A DNA stretch of 64,000 bases from positions 282,180 to 346,179 of the forward strand of contig NZ_JAMZCY010000003.1 in assembly GCF_024519285.1 (NCBI RefSeq). Direction: 5' to 3'. A model generated the notes under the pieces. The model had not been told where the DNA came from, did not search any database, and was given only the letters and a program-made list of their open reading frames with translations. The DNA comes from Cohnella sp. WQ 127256 (lineage in GTDB: Bacteria; Bacillota; Bacilli; Paenibacillales; Paenibacillaceae). This document shows, one piece after another, positions 15,475-25,165 of this stretch. Numbering within the stretch: position 1 is the stretch's first letter; every line of letters starts with the position of its first letter. The position numbers and the translations under genes were made by a program.

Positions 15475-18222
15475 ATGAAGATTATTGTTAGCCTATTTGT
15501 CCTCCTTATTACTGCACTTCCCCTCCATAACGGGAACTCTTATGCATATAGCTTGGATGCAACAACCTGTCCACAACAAATTGCAGGTCCTTCGCAGCCT
15601 TCTCAATTCTCAAATTGGCTACAGGCGATGAAGGAGTGGAGAGATAGTCAATTCGCCTCCATCCCTTACGATCCATCCAGCCCCAATTCCCCTTATGTAA
15701 GACCAGATTTGAAATGGACTCAGAGCAGCTTGATCCAAACGCAACTGATGATCGAGGATACGTACTTCTATGATCCAATCACTGACCGATATACGGTGGA
15801 TAAATATTTGGATGACGTCAATAGCCGATATGGTGGAATTGATTCTGTGCTCCTATGGCCGGGATATCCGAACATTGGAATTGATGACCGTAATTTAGTG
15901 GATATGATTCGTGGGATGCCGGGGGGGATCGACGGTGTAACACGGATGATCTCGGACTTTCACGAACGCAATGTGAGGGTGCTGTTTCCGATATATCCTT
16001 GGGATAACGGAACCCGCATCCATAAGGACTATAGTGAGGCACTTACGAGGCTACTAGTGGATATAGGTGCAGATGGCATTAACGGCGATGTGATGTATGA
16101 ATTGCCGAGAACTTATTGGGATCAAGGTCTTGCCTTGGGCAAAGCGCTCGCGTTAGAGCCGGAAAAGGGCTTGGAGGACAACCTGCAAGGGGTATCTCAC
16201 AATACGATGAGCTGGGGGTATTGGTGCACGGACGTGTCGGATTCTAAAATTCCATATGTCAGCAAGAATAAATGGCTTGAGCCTCGACAAATGGTTCATG
16301 TCAATTCTCGTTGGTCCACCAACAAAATCGGAATGCTGCAATCTGCGTTTTTCAACGGGGTGGGGCTGGAAACCTGGGAAAATGTTTGGGGAATCTGGAA
16401 CCAGATGACCGATAGGGATATGGAAGCCATCCGGCGAGTCGCGACAATCGAAAGAAAGTTCGCGAAGCTTTTGACGAGTCCAGAGTGGGAGCCGTTTACA
16501 CCAACGGTTCAGCAATCGGATGTGTTTGCTAGTAAATTTCCCGACGTCGATCGCGACTTAGTGTTGTGGACATTGGTGAATCGGGGGAACGGGAATCTGA
16601 ACGGGAATCAAATCAAAGTTCCCTATCAGCCTGGAACAACCTATTTCGATCTATGGCATGGAGAGCAGCTAATCCCTTCAATCCAGGGAACGAGCGCTAC
16701 ATTGAGCTTTGAAATAGAAGGTAGTGGGTTTGGCGCGATTCTATCTTATGAATCGACATTGGATTTGCCTAAAGACTTCTTTACGAAATTTATTCCATTG
16801 ATGAAGAGCTACTCCCAAAAGCCGTTGAGTCGTTATTCCGATAGTCTTACCTTCCTTCCACAGAAGATAACGCTTATCCCACCGACAGTGCCTGCGTCTA
16901 GTACACCTGGTCGAATGGTTTATATTCCAGGCGGAGAGTACGACTTCGAGGTGATCGGAACGGAAATCGAGGGAGGGGAGTATCGGAATGATGTTCAATA
17001 TCCATGGGAAAGTCAGCCTTCCAGAAGCCATCGGCAGATGTTAACGATTAGACCCTATTATATCGATATATATAATGTAACGAATTCCGAATTTAGGGAA
17101 TTTATCGTTGCCACGAAATATAAGCCGAACGATAGTGATAACTTTCTTAAGCATTGGGTGAACGGAACGTACCCAGCCGGCTGGGGAAACAAGCCAGTTG
17201 TATGGATTTCGATCGAAGATGCCCGGGCATATGCGCAATGGAAAGGGAAGCGATTGCCACATGAATGGGAATGGCAGTTAGCGGCCCAAGGCAAGGACAG
17301 CCGGCTTTATCCTTGGGGGAATATCTTCAAATCATCTGTGGTCCCTGTTCCAGCTAAAGGTCGCTCGTTGACTTCACCCGATACGGTTGATGCGCATCCT
17401 CTAGGGGCAAGTTCATACGGGGTTATGGATCTTGTCGGAAACGTATGGCAATGGACGGATGAATATACGGACGAGCATACTCGCACAGCCGTGCTACGTG
17501 GGGGAAGCTATTATTCGCCTCAAGGCTCCAAATGGTATTTTCCACAAGCTTATGAGCTGAATAAACATAGCAAATATTTGTTGATGTCACCGGGACGAGA
17601 CCGCTCTGGGACTATCGGCTTTAGATTAGTTCAGGATGTTGGGACACCATCTCGTCATGAGCGAACGAATAGTTTGCCTATCACTGAGCCCGAATTGCCC
17701 TACCGAATAGCTGCAACTCCTAATCATGTTCATCTATCGGATGAAGGGAAGACGGATTGGGTGCATTGGGGGGCAAAGGTTGACCGTAAGAACGGAGTGA
17801 CTCAACAAATCCAATATACGATACTAGGCAAGAGCGTGCCCTATTCGGACAATTACATTCAATATAGCTGGGTGAATGGAACTCATTCGATTAACGATGT
17901 CAAGAACGATGGGGGTCTGTTCGCTCCAGGTGAAGGCAATGGGTTTAAGCTTCAGCTTCCCGCCGATCAAACCGAGCAAATACTGAAATTGTATGTGGGT
18001 GCGTACAGAGCGCAGGGGGAACTAACGGTAGCGTTGAGCGATGGGACGATATTAGGGTCAGATCGCTCTATAGATAATGCCTCAGATGTGGAGAACGGGA
18101 TGTACACCATTTCTTATAAAGGAAATCGCGCAGGACAAAGCTTGATCGTAACCTATACCTTGCACGAGGACTATGGAGATGGCAACGTTACATTACAGGC
18201 CGCTGCGCTAACAAGACCATGA
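15475..18222 (+). CDS. Secreted TIM-barrel/FGE-sulfatase-domain fusion protein
   Basis: A 915-aa exported protein. The chosen ATG gives a clean signal peptide (MKIIVSLFVLLITALPL, cleavage near residue 25) with GAGGT upstream; an earlier ATG at 15445 with AGGGGAG is possible. Residues about 70-440 look like a glycoside-hydrolase-type TIM barrel (strands in VRVLFPIYPWDNGTR and DIGADGINGDVMYEL, with candidate acidic residues). Residues about 480-718 form an FGE-sulfatase/SUMF1-type domain (VYIPGGEY, LPHEWEWQLAAQG, GVMDLVGNVWQWTDEY, VLRGGS, GFRLV). A beta-rich domain follows to the end. The FGE domain lacks the catalytic cysteines, so it probably binds carbohydrate. Likely acts on the secreted polysaccharide; substrate unknown. 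Confidence 0.85.
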   Translation: MKIIVSLFVLLITALPLHNGNSYAYSLDATTCPQQIAGPSQPSQFSNWLQAMKEWRDSQFASIPYDPSSPNSPYVRPDLKWTQSSLIQTQLMIEDTYFYDPITDRYTVDKYLDDVNSRYGGIDSVLLWPGYPNIGIDDRNLVDMIRGMPGGIDGVTRMISDFHERNVRVLFPIYPWDNGTRIHKDYSEALTRLLVDIGADGINGDVMYELPRTYWDQGLALGKALALEPEKGLEDNLQGVSHNTMSWGYWCTDVSDSKIPYVSKNKWLEPRQMVHVNSRWSTNKIGMLQSAFFNGVGLETWENVWGIWNQMTDRDMEAIRRVATIERKFAKLLTSPEWEPFTPTVQQSDVFASKFPDVDRDLVLWTLVNRGNGNLNGNQIKVPYQPGTTYFDLWHGEQLIPSIQGTSATLSFEIEGSGFGAILSYESTLDLPKDFFTKFIPLMKSYSQKPLSRYSDSLTFLPQKITLIPPTVPASSTPGRMVYIPGGEYDFEVIGTEIEGGEYRNDVQYPWESQPSRSHRQMLTIRPYYIDIYNVTNSEFREFIVATKYKPNDSDNFLKHWVNGTYPAGWGNKPVVWISIEDARAYAQWKGKRLPHEWEWQLAAQGKDSRLYPWGNIFKSSVVPVPAKGRSLTSPDTVDAHPLGASSYGVMDLVGNVWQWTDEYTDEHTRTAVLRGGSYYSPQGSKWYFPQAYELNKHSKYLLMSPGRDRSGTIGFRLVQDVGTPSRHERTNSLPITEPELPYRIAATPNHVHLSDEGKTDWVHWGAKVDRKNGVTQQIQYTILGKSVPYSDNYIQYSWVNGTHSINDVKNDGGLFAPGEGNGFKLQLPADQTEQILKLYVGAYRAQGELTVALSDGTILGSDRSIDNASDVENGMYTISYKGNRAGQSLIVTYTLHEDYGDGNVTLQAAALTRP

Positions 18223-18233
18223 GGAGATGAGGA

Positions 18234-20075
18234 ATGATGACTGAACTAATGCCCACGCAAGACTTCGGGTACAACTTGTCGGCCATTACGAATGTTTCGG
18301 TGAAAGCGAAAACCCGGACAGGAATAACTCGTATTCTATGCCTAGGGGATTCCATTACTCGAGGAGTATACAGCTCAAATGAGACGACCCAATCATGGGT
18401 CGCCCAGTTATACTCACTGATCACAGAAGCTTATGGTGATGCAGGAATTGGCTGTATTGCAGCTCGGGAAGGGAGTCCGCTTATTGGTCAGCCGAATGCG
18501 GCATCCGGGTTGAATGGACAGCCTAAACGCGTACAGTTTGTAACGGCTTCGACTGGTTTACCTTTTACGGGTACACGTGTACTCGGGGGATTTTGCGGGG
18601 AATATATTCGACATGCTAGTGGTGATGAAATCCGTTATATGAACGTGGACTGTAGTAAGTTCACTTTGCTGTACATGGATTGCAACGGCTCTAACGGCGG
18701 AAAATGCAGCGTCTATGTAGATGGAGTAGCCGTACAGACTAACATTGGTGACAATTCGGTTAGTTCAGATACTCCTCGAGTGCTTTCGTTTACTGTCACA
18801 CCGGGCACTCATACGATAGGAATACGTGCGACTAGCGGCAATTTCAATACAGCAGGGATAGTCGTCGAGAAAAATTTCCCTAGTATTCTCTTAAGCCGTG
18901 TCGGAATAGAAGGCTGGAACGCTAACGATTGGGCGATTAACAATCCGGCTGCCTCATGGCAGAAAGCCCCTCAAGATCTGGTTATCCTTGCACTAGGTGC
19001 TAATGATGTGGAGGATTACGTAGCGGGCACTTTCAAAACGCATATGGGTACGATAATTAGTGGGTTTCAAGCGACAGGAACGCCGGTGCTACTATATGTG
19101 ACGCAACCTCCAGGCGAAGGCTGGGGAAATTGGGGAAGCTGGCCTAACTTTGTAGCGGTTATGTATGAACTGGCGAACCAATACGATTGCGCGCTTATCG
19201 ATGGGTATCAGGCTTGGTTCTCTAATTATGAAGCCGCGCACGTGCAAGGGTTGTACGGAATTCATCCCCTGGATTATAGCGGAGGCTCTGGCAGTGATGC
19301 CATTCATCCGGGAGATGTCGGTTACAGGTATATCGCCCAAACGGTATATCGAACCCTCTCGAACGCCATGAATTGTCCGATTGGCGAAACGGAACTGAGC
19401 GGAAATATTGGAGGTTGCGTCATTCGTTCTCCAAGTGGAGTACCGTTTACTCTCACGGTTTCAGATACTGGGGTGCTTGCGACAGCGCACCGTACGCTAG
19501 CCTATGATTTGTTCGATCGCGCGGATAGCGTAACCTCGATGGGGACTGCGAATACGGGTCAGACTTGGACAGCGTATAACGGCACTTGGGGAATCATAAG
19601 CAACGAAGCGTATAATGTTTCCGAACAGAAGTCGACGAACCTAGCAGTTGCGATATCTGACGTCGGGTCAGCAAATTTTTTTGTTTCTTGCAAAGTCAAA
19701 GGGGATCACACGAGTAATTCGAATTACTACTCCCCTGGAATTACTTTTCATCATATCAATGCGACTGATTACTTGCGTGTACAGTTGCAATACGACGGGA
19801 TTTGGCTCTATAAAAGGGACAACTCTACAGGAACGGTTGTGCTCGCGTCCAAGAATATTCCACTAATGAATGGTGTGTATTACAAAATCGGGATCAGAGC
19901 GGGAGGAAATCGCATCTCGGTGTTCAAGGATGATGTTCTCATCATAGATCATACTCTCTCTCCGGAATTGTTCGCACAGTTTGGTTCCTCTCGCGGTGTC
20001 GGATTTTACTTGACGATCCTGGGCTCTCCTTCTGTAAAAGCCAGATGGGACAACCTGATCGTGGAACCTCTCTAA
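18234..20075 (+). CDS. SGNH/GDSL hydrolase with C-terminal lectin-like domain
   Basis: A 613-aa protein. The SGNH catalytic blocks are ILCLGDSITRG near residue 34 (nucleophile Ser), GANDV near 254 and the Asp/His pair in SDAIHP near 355. An inserted jelly-roll-like region lies between about residues 110 and 215, and residues about 425-613 form a concanavalin-like domain (LFDRADSV and GTWGI onward). No signal peptide is visible, although its neighbours act outside the cell. Probable role: deacetylation or other ester cleavage of the exopolysaccharide. It follows the TIM-barrel/FGE gene after eleven bases and ends the operon at a strong terminator. Confidence 0.88.
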   Translation: MMTELMPTQDFGYNLSAITNVSVKAKTRTGITRILCLGDSITRGVYSSNETTQSWVAQLYSLITEAYGDAGIGCIAAREGSPLIGQPNAASGLNGQPKRVQFVTASTGLPFTGTRVLGGFCGEYIRHASGDEIRYMNVDCSKFTLLYMDCNGSNGGKCSVYVDGVAVQTNIGDNSVSSDTPRVLSFTVTPGTHTIGIRATSGNFNTAGIVVEKNFPSILLSRVGIEGWNANDWAINNPAASWQKAPQDLVILALGANDVEDYVAGTFKTHMGTIISGFQATGTPVLLYVTQPPGEGWGNWGSWPNFVAVMYELANQYDCALIDGYQAWFSNYEAAHVQGLYGIHPLDYSGGSGSDAIHPGDVGYRYIAQTVYRTLSNAMNCPIGETELSGNIGGCVIRSPSGVPFTLTVSDTGVLATAHRTLAYDLFDRADSVTSMGTANTGQTWTAYNGTWGIISNEAYNVSEQKSTNLAVAISDVGSANFFVSCKVKGDHTSNSNYYSPGITFHHINATDYLRVQLQYDGIWLYKRDNSTGTVVLASKNIPLMNGVYYKIGIRAGGNRISVFKDDVLIIDHTLSPELFAQFGSSRGVGFYLTILGSPSVKARWDNLIVEPL

Positions 20076-20084
20076 AGCAAAGAA

Positions 20085-20132
20085 AAATGTCTCCAGTAAC
20101 CTCTTAGCAGAGGGACTGGAGACATTTTTTTG
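20085..20132. terminator. Strong bidirectional terminator
   Basis: ATGTCTCCAGT with CCTCT pairs with AGAGG and ACTGGAGACAT around a short TAGC loop, flanked by A-rich and T-rich runs. It lies between the convergent SGNH gene and epimerase gene and serves both. Confidence 0.92.
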
Positions 20133-20161
20133 ATTTCCCTAACGGAGCAAACTAGCCAAAA

Positions 20162-21118
20162 TTAATAGGATGCCACACGAGTGAGTTGCTGTGTGTACCA
20201 TTTAATGGAGCTCTCTAATCCCTGTGCTACAGTAACATCCGGATAATAACCTAAGTTGGTCGTCGCTAAGCCAATGTCGGCCAGACTATTCTGAACGTCT
20301 CCCGTACGCTTTTCCACATAATTCGGCTTTACGCTTTTTTCAAGCATTAGACATAGCTTATCGTATAGCTCATTAATAGAAATCCGATCGCCGCAAGCAA
20401 CATTATACACTTTACCGCAGGCGTCACTTGGAGCTTCACTTGCCCTTAGATTAGCTTGAACGACATTATCGATATATGTGAAGTCTCTAGACTGCTCGCC
20501 ATCTCCATGAATGACAGGGCCTTCGTTGTTGAGGAGAGATTTGATAAATTTGGGAATGACGGCTGCGTAAGGTGAATCAGGGTCTTGTTTGGGTCCGAAT
20601 ACGTTAAAGTACCTCAGCGAGATGGTTTCCAAGCCGTAAACCTTATGAAAGACCGAAGCATAGAATTCCGTTACTAACTTCGTAACCGCATAGGGGGATA
20701 GAGGCAGAACATTCATCGTTTCCACTTTAGGCATTACTTCGCTGTCTCCATAGGCAGAAGATGAGGAAGCGAGTATGATTCTTTTGACATGATTATCCCT
20801 AGCAGCTATGAGGATATTCAACGTGCCGTTCACGTTATTCTCGTGGGAATGAAGAGGACTAGATACAGATCGTGGAACGGATCCTATAGCGGCTTGGTGG
20901 AAGATGTAGTCCATGTTGGTCGCTGCCATCTGACATAGCTCAAGATCGCGGATATCTCCTTCGAATAATTCGATTCGATTGCCAAACTCTTGTAGGTTCT
21001 CTCTTTTCCCTGTTGAGAAATTGTCTAGCACGCGAACCTCATGATTGGCTGCAAGTAAAGCTTCTACTAAATTTGATCCGATAAAGCCTGCACCGCCAGT
21101 AACTAAACATTTTGCCAT
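20162..21118 (-). CDS. NAD-dependent UDP-sugar 4-epimerase (WbpP/TviC-like)
   Basis: A 318-aa extended short-chain dehydrogenase. The Rossmann motif is TGGAGFIGSNL at residues 7-17, the Ser/Tyr catalytic elements are SSSSAYGD and the Y-x-x-x-K in YAVTKLVTE, and SLRYFNVFGP is the typical substrate-site stretch. With the adjacent nucleotide-sugar dehydrogenase it forms the WbpO/WbpP or TviB/TviC pair that makes UDP-GalNAcA from UDP-GlcNAc. The exact substrate is inference. AGGAGAG precedes the start, and it overlaps the upstream glycosyltransferase gene by 16 bases. Confidence 0.9.
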   Translation of the reverse strand: MAKCLVTGGAGFIGSNLVEALLAANHEVRVLDNFSTGKRENLQEFGNRIELFEGDIRDLELCQMAATNMDYIFHQAAIGSVPRSVSSPLHSHENNVNGTLNILIAARDNHVKRIILASSSSAYGDSEVMPKVETMNVLPLSPYAVTKLVTEFYASVFHKVYGLETISLRYFNVFGPKQDPDSPYAAVIPKFIKSLLNNEGPVIHGDGEQSRDFTYIDNVVQANLRASEAPSDACGKVYNVACGDRISINELYDKLCLMLEKSVKPNYVEKRTGDVQNSLADIGLATTNLGYYPDVTVAQGLESSIKWYTQQLTRVASY

Positions 21119-22275
21119 TGGGATCTCTCCTGTTTCATCGTATATTTTCCGTTCAATTGAAGCGATTGAACATATAACTCATGCAACTCTAGAAATCGAT
21201 CTTCTCTTCCAAAGTGTTCATTGACCCTCTTGAGTCCTCGCTCGCCAAACTCACTTCTCTTCCGTTCATCTCGAATGAATTCCAGTAAAGCATCTGCTAA
21301 TAGATCCTCTCTTCCAGAAGGGACGATATATCCGGTTTCGCCATCGACGACAGCTTCCGCGTTGCCACCCACATCCGTAGCTACCATAGGTTTGCTTGCA
21401 GCCATCGCTTCGAGGATCGAGTTGGAAAACCCCTCTTGGATGGAAGAGAGCACACTAATATCGATCCCAGCCATCAACTCGGCAATATCATTGCGCAGAC
21501 CAAGAAATCGGACTTGATCCTGGATATCCAGCTGCTTAGTGAACTCCTGTAGCCTCTCCCGCAACTCTCCATCACCAATGATCACGAATGTCACGTTGCT
21601 GACTTGATCCAGAATAAGTCTCGCCGCTCTGAAGAAGGTCCAATGATCCTTGACCTCCTTCAGACTGGCCACGATGCCAACGGTGATCTGATTGCCATCG
21701 ATACCGAGCTGCTGTTTCATTGCCTCGGGAGGAATACCATTGGCATATCGGTTAACATCGATTCCGTTATAGATGACTTTGATCTTGCCGTTATTGGCAA
21801 ACCGTAAATGCTTGGCATAGTAATTCCGAACGGCTTCCGAGTTAACGAGGATATGATCAGTAAATCTCTCCAATACACTGTCGACAAACAGGTGGAAGCT
21901 CGATTTCCACCAGCTATCTACGCTTCTTTCCGCAGCGATAATGACTGGAGTGCGCGCCAAGATTCCGGCAATTCTGGCCCATACATTATTCAAATAGGAA
22001 TGTACGATTGCTATTCGATGTTGTCTGAGGAATCGAGATAATCGCCATACGATTGCTAAATCGTATTTCGAGCGTTTGTGAATATCGATTACGCGCGCAC
22101 CTGCGCTAATAAATTGTTCCTTTAAGCTCATTTTGTCGCGGCTTAAGGAGCATACGTAAACTTCATAGATATTCCTGTCCAAGTACATTATGGTTTCCAA
22201 TACCTGCTTCTCAGCGCCCCCGATAATCAATTGGGGGAGGACGTATAAAATCTTGATCTTGTCAAAGTGGTTCAT
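21103..22275 (-). CDS. Glycosyltransferase, GT4 family
   Basis: A 390-aa GT-B enzyme. The N-terminal glycine-rich loop is LIIGGAEKQVLE; the C-terminal half has the donor site SSIQEGFSNSILEAMAASKP, with the EX7E-type pattern of GT4 retaining transferases. The start at ATG is set by GGAGG seven bases upstream; a longer frame from further upstream lacks a ribosome binding site and overlaps the dehydrogenase gene. It is part of the minus-strand repeat-unit assembly block. Confidence 0.9.
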   Translation of the reverse strand: MNHFDKIKILYVLPQLIIGGAEKQVLETIMYLDRNIYEVYVCSLSRDKMSLKEQFISAGARVIDIHKRSKYDLAIVWRLSRFLRQHRIAIVHSYLNNVWARIAGILARTPVIIAAERSVDSWWKSSFHLFVDSVLERFTDHILVNSEAVRNYYAKHLRFANNGKIKVIYNGIDVNRYANGIPPEAMKQQLGIDGNQITVGIVASLKEVKDHWTFFRAARLILDQVSNVTFVIIGDGELRERLQEFTKQLDIQDQVRFLGLRNDIAELMAGIDISVLSSIQEGFSNSILEAMAASKPMVATDVGGNAEAVVDGETGYIVPSGREDLLADALLEFIRDERKRSEFGERGLKRVNEHFGREDRFLELHELYVQSLQLNGKYTMKQERSQWQNV

Positions 22276-22301
22276 CTCTATTCCTCCGAATCCTAAGGTC
22301 T

Positions 22302-23585
22302 CTAGAGGCGGCGAAGGGTAATGTTCTTCGGGCATCCATCAACCTTCAGTGTGCTTTTCACATCGATGACGATCCCATGGGTGTTCCTGAGCAAAGATAC
22401 GATGCCATTCCAACCCATGGAAACAAATTCATTATGCGGTACAGCAACGATGACGGCGTCGTTCGAGCAATAAACGCTCTCCATCGTTTTAAGTTGAATG
22501 CCATACTCTTGCATGGCTTCTTCAGCATTGGCGAAAGGGTCGATCACGTTAACCTCTACTCCGTAATCCTTTAATTCCTTGATAATATCGATGACCTTCG
22601 TGTTTCTAATATCAGGAACGTTCTCCTTGAAGGTCAGCCCTAATACCGCTACTTTGGAGCCTTGTACAGGGATGTCTCTCAGAATCATCTGCTTAACAAG
22701 GGTTGTGGCGACATATTGGCCCATTCTGTCGTTGACACGGCGACCAGCGAGAATGACTTCGGGGTGGTACCCGACACTTTCGGCTTTATAAGTTAAGTAA
22801 TAGGGATCGACACCGATACAGTGTCCACCGACTAGACCAGGCTTGAAGTTCAGAAAATTCCATTTTGTACTGGATGCTTCCAGTACTTCCGTGGTATCGA
22901 TACCTAATCGTTCGAAAATAATGGCTAATTCGTTCATTAAAGCTATGTTGATGTCACGCTGTGTATTCTCTATGACCTTAGCCGCTTCAGCTACTTTGAT
23001 TGAGCTTGCTCGAAAGATCCCAGCGTCTACGACGGAGCCATAAACATCGGCGATCAATTCTAAGCTTTCCTCATCCTGACCGGATACGACCTTCGTAATC
23101 GTTTTGAACGTGTGTTGCTTATCCCCGGGATTGATGCGTTCGGGCGAGTAACCGATTTTGAAGTCCTTACCTGCTATCAATCCAGAATGACGCTCCAGAA
23201 TTGGAATGCAAATTTCTTCAGTTGTGCCAGGGTAGACGGTGGATTCGTATACGACGACCGTCCCCTTTCGTAAATGATTGCCGACTGTCTCTGATGCTTT
23301 AATTAAAGGTGTTAGATTTGGCTTCTTAGCATGATCAATTGGAGTAGGGACTGCGACGACAATAAACCTACATTCCTCTAGTCGAGTAGGATCCGTCGTG
23401 AATTGAATCCGGGAAGCTCTAAGTTCCGCCAATCCAACTTCACCGGTGTGGTCAATTCCTTGAATTAGCGCATTAACCCGTTGCTCATTAGTATCGAAGC
23501 CGATTGTGGTATACTTCTCACCAAATGCATTCGCTAATGGCAAACCTACATAACCCAATCCGACAACGCCAATCGTTTCATTCAT
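22302..23585 (-). CDS. Nucleotide-sugar 6-dehydrogenase (WbpO/TviB-like)
   Basis: A 427-aa UDP-glucose/GDP-mannose dehydrogenase family enzyme. The NAD site is [13 protein letters not shown], the active site contains the catalytic Cys in [15 protein letters not shown], and the C-terminal domain has [16 protein letters not shown]. The sequence type fits UDP-N-acetylhexosamine dehydrogenases rather than UDP-glucose dehydrogenase. With the epimerase in the same block it would supply an N-acetylated uronic acid such as UDP-GalNAcA. AGAGGTG precedes the start. Confidence 0.92.
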   Translation of the reverse strand: MNETIGVVGLGYVGLPLANAFGEKYTTIGFDTNEQRVNALIQGIDHTGEVGLAELRASRIQFTTDPTRLEECRFIVVAVPTPIDHAKKPNLTPLIKASETVGNHLRKGTVVVYESTVYPGTTEEICIPILERHSGLIAGKDFKIGYSPERINPGDKQHTFKTITKVVSGQDEESLELIADVYGSVVDAGIFRASSIKVAEAAKVIENTQRDINIALMNELAIIFERLGIDTTEVLEASSTKWNFLNFKPGLVGGHCIGVDPYYLTYKAESVGYHPEVILAGRRVNDRMGQYVATTLVKQMILRDIPVQGSKVAVLGLTFKENVPDIRNTKVIDIIKELKDYGVEVNVIDPFANAEEAMQEYGIQLKTMESVYCSNDAVIVAVPHNEFVSMGWNGIVSLLRNTHGIVIDVKSTLKVDGCPKNITLRRL

Positions 23586-23600
23586 CTGATATCACCTCTT

Positions 23601-25133
23601 TCATCGTTTTCTTAATACATCTACAAATCGAAACTCTTCTGTTTCCGTATAGGTGTGTATGCCGGCAATCTGATGATCTTCTGAAGGTCCTAGGCGACTA
23701 ACTGGCTTCTCACGATAGGTTCTTTCGTTAAGCTCGATGATTTCATTGAAGTTAATTGCTTCTCCGTAGTAATGTTCTGAGTATTGGGATAGCCTGTATC
23801 TCTTACCGTCCTTTACATAAATCGGGCCAGCCATTCTTGAGCGCCTAATGTCCGTATGGATCGGGTTCTGGGGATGGGAGGTCCATTCGTCCGCGAACAA
23901 ATCGGTTGTGGAATACAGATATAGGTTCGAGTTATGGCCCTCACTCCCGGTGGAATGGCTTGTAAATAGCCAATAGCGGTCCTCAGAATAAAATAAAGTG
24001 CTATCCGCGCAGTCTTTTCCTTGCATTAGTCGTCTTTCAAGTGTCCATTGATCAGGAAACCTTAGACAGCGATAGAGTCGTAAAGAGCGATCTTGGCTCG
24101 TTTCTGGCAACATATAATATTGATTCTCGATACGAAATACTTGCGGATACGATAAGTGAAAGGGCTCGACGATAATTTTCTCGTAAAGCTTCAGAGTGCC
24201 GTCGGATCGGACTTCCGCTGCAGATAGATGTGCTGTCTTAGATAGTCGGTAGGGATAGTCTTCGTAGAATACATAACTTTTCCCCTCATGATTAACTACG
24301 AAGGGATCTGCCCACTCCGTATAAAGAGGGATCTGCAATCGCCGGTAGGAGGATAGGTCGTAGAGGTCCATATTTCGCTGGGCGTACATTAACTCCCACT
24401 TCGGAGGAGCTTTGAATCTGTCGATCGCGTATTTTAGGTTTCGATCTAAGCTGGGGGAGATGCTGATCGGATGCTGTTGAGGCTTAACTGAACCTCCAAG
24501 CTTCTTTTGTTTTGAATGCTCTGAACTAATGGAAAGTGCCTTATGTAAGAGCTCAGGAATGACGTAGGGAAGAACTGAGCAAAGATTGTTCAATATCCAG
24601 CTATTGGATCTTGCGATTGTCGTACTAATATCTTGCGCGAAGACACCGTAGACGCTTTCGTATTCGAACAGCGCAAGTCCGCTACCAGGCTCCGTATAGT
24701 CAAAGTTGTTCAGATCTTGAGGTGAATTTAAGTAGGCTGCTTGAACGGTTAAAATTGCGATGCCGCACTGGTGTGTCCTAAGATTGGTAAGCATCAACTC
24801 AGGCAACGGACCGATTAAGGAAAGTACCTGATCGATTTGATTATATCGGGTATTATTTTCCCTAGATGTTCGCTCCGTGAGATGACGGATATCCATCGGC
24901 TTGAAGGCGTTCCTGTTCCCTTTGCCGAGCACTTTCTTGATCTTGGAAGGAAGCTTGTCAATGGATCTTCCGATCATACCGTCGCATGAGAATATCCCTT
25001 TAACCGGATGGTTCGGAATGACGACGATATGAACATCTTGCCCCGGATTTGCTACGAGATTTGAGAGGGTATCATATATCCACTTTGGAACAATTAATCC
25101 ACTAACGATAATGGCTAAAGTCTTTCTTTTCAT
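23601..25133 (-). CDS. GINT1-like five-bladed-propeller sugar transferase domain protein
   Basis: A 510-aa protein. The N-terminal half (residues about 5-200) resembles a formyl-transferase-like or methionyl-tRNA-formyltransferase-like fold seen in bacterial members. The C-terminal half (about 255-510) matches the N-terminal domain of plant glucosamine inositolphosphorylceramide transferase 1, with WADPFVV, GKSYVFYEDYPY, SYPQVFRIENQYYMLPE, DSTLF and WLFTSHSTG. In polysaccharide clusters such proteins are thought to modify or transfer sugars. Three in-frame starts exist; the chosen ATG has AAGG about eight bases upstream. The function assignment is tentative. Confidence 0.75.
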   Translation of the reverse strand: MKRKTLAIIVSGLIVPKWIYDTLSNLVANPGQDVHIVVIPNHPVKGIFSCDGMIGRSIDKLPSKIKKVLGKGNRNAFKPMDIRHLTERTSRENNTRYNQIDQVLSLIGPLPELMLTNLRTHQCGIAILTVQAAYLNSPQDLNNFDYTEPGSGLALFEYESVYGVFAQDISTTIARSNSWILNNLCSVLPYVIPELLHKALSISSEHSKQKKLGGSVKPQQHPISISPSLDRNLKYAIDRFKAPPKWELMYAQRNMDLYDLSSYRRLQIPLYTEWADPFVVNHEGKSYVFYEDYPYRLSKTAHLSAAEVRSDGTLKLYEKIIVEPFHLSYPQVFRIENQYYMLPETSQDRSLRLYRCLRFPDQWTLERRLMQGKDCADSTLFYSEDRYWLFTSHSTGSEGHNSNLYLYSTTDLFADEWTSHPQNPIHTDIRRSRMAGPIYVKDGKRYRLSQYSEHYYGEAINFNEIIELNERTYREKPVSRLGPSEDHQIAGIHTYTETEEFRFVDVLRKR

Positions 25134-25165
25134 GCTCATCACCTTCTTAATTAGTCAGAATCGTA

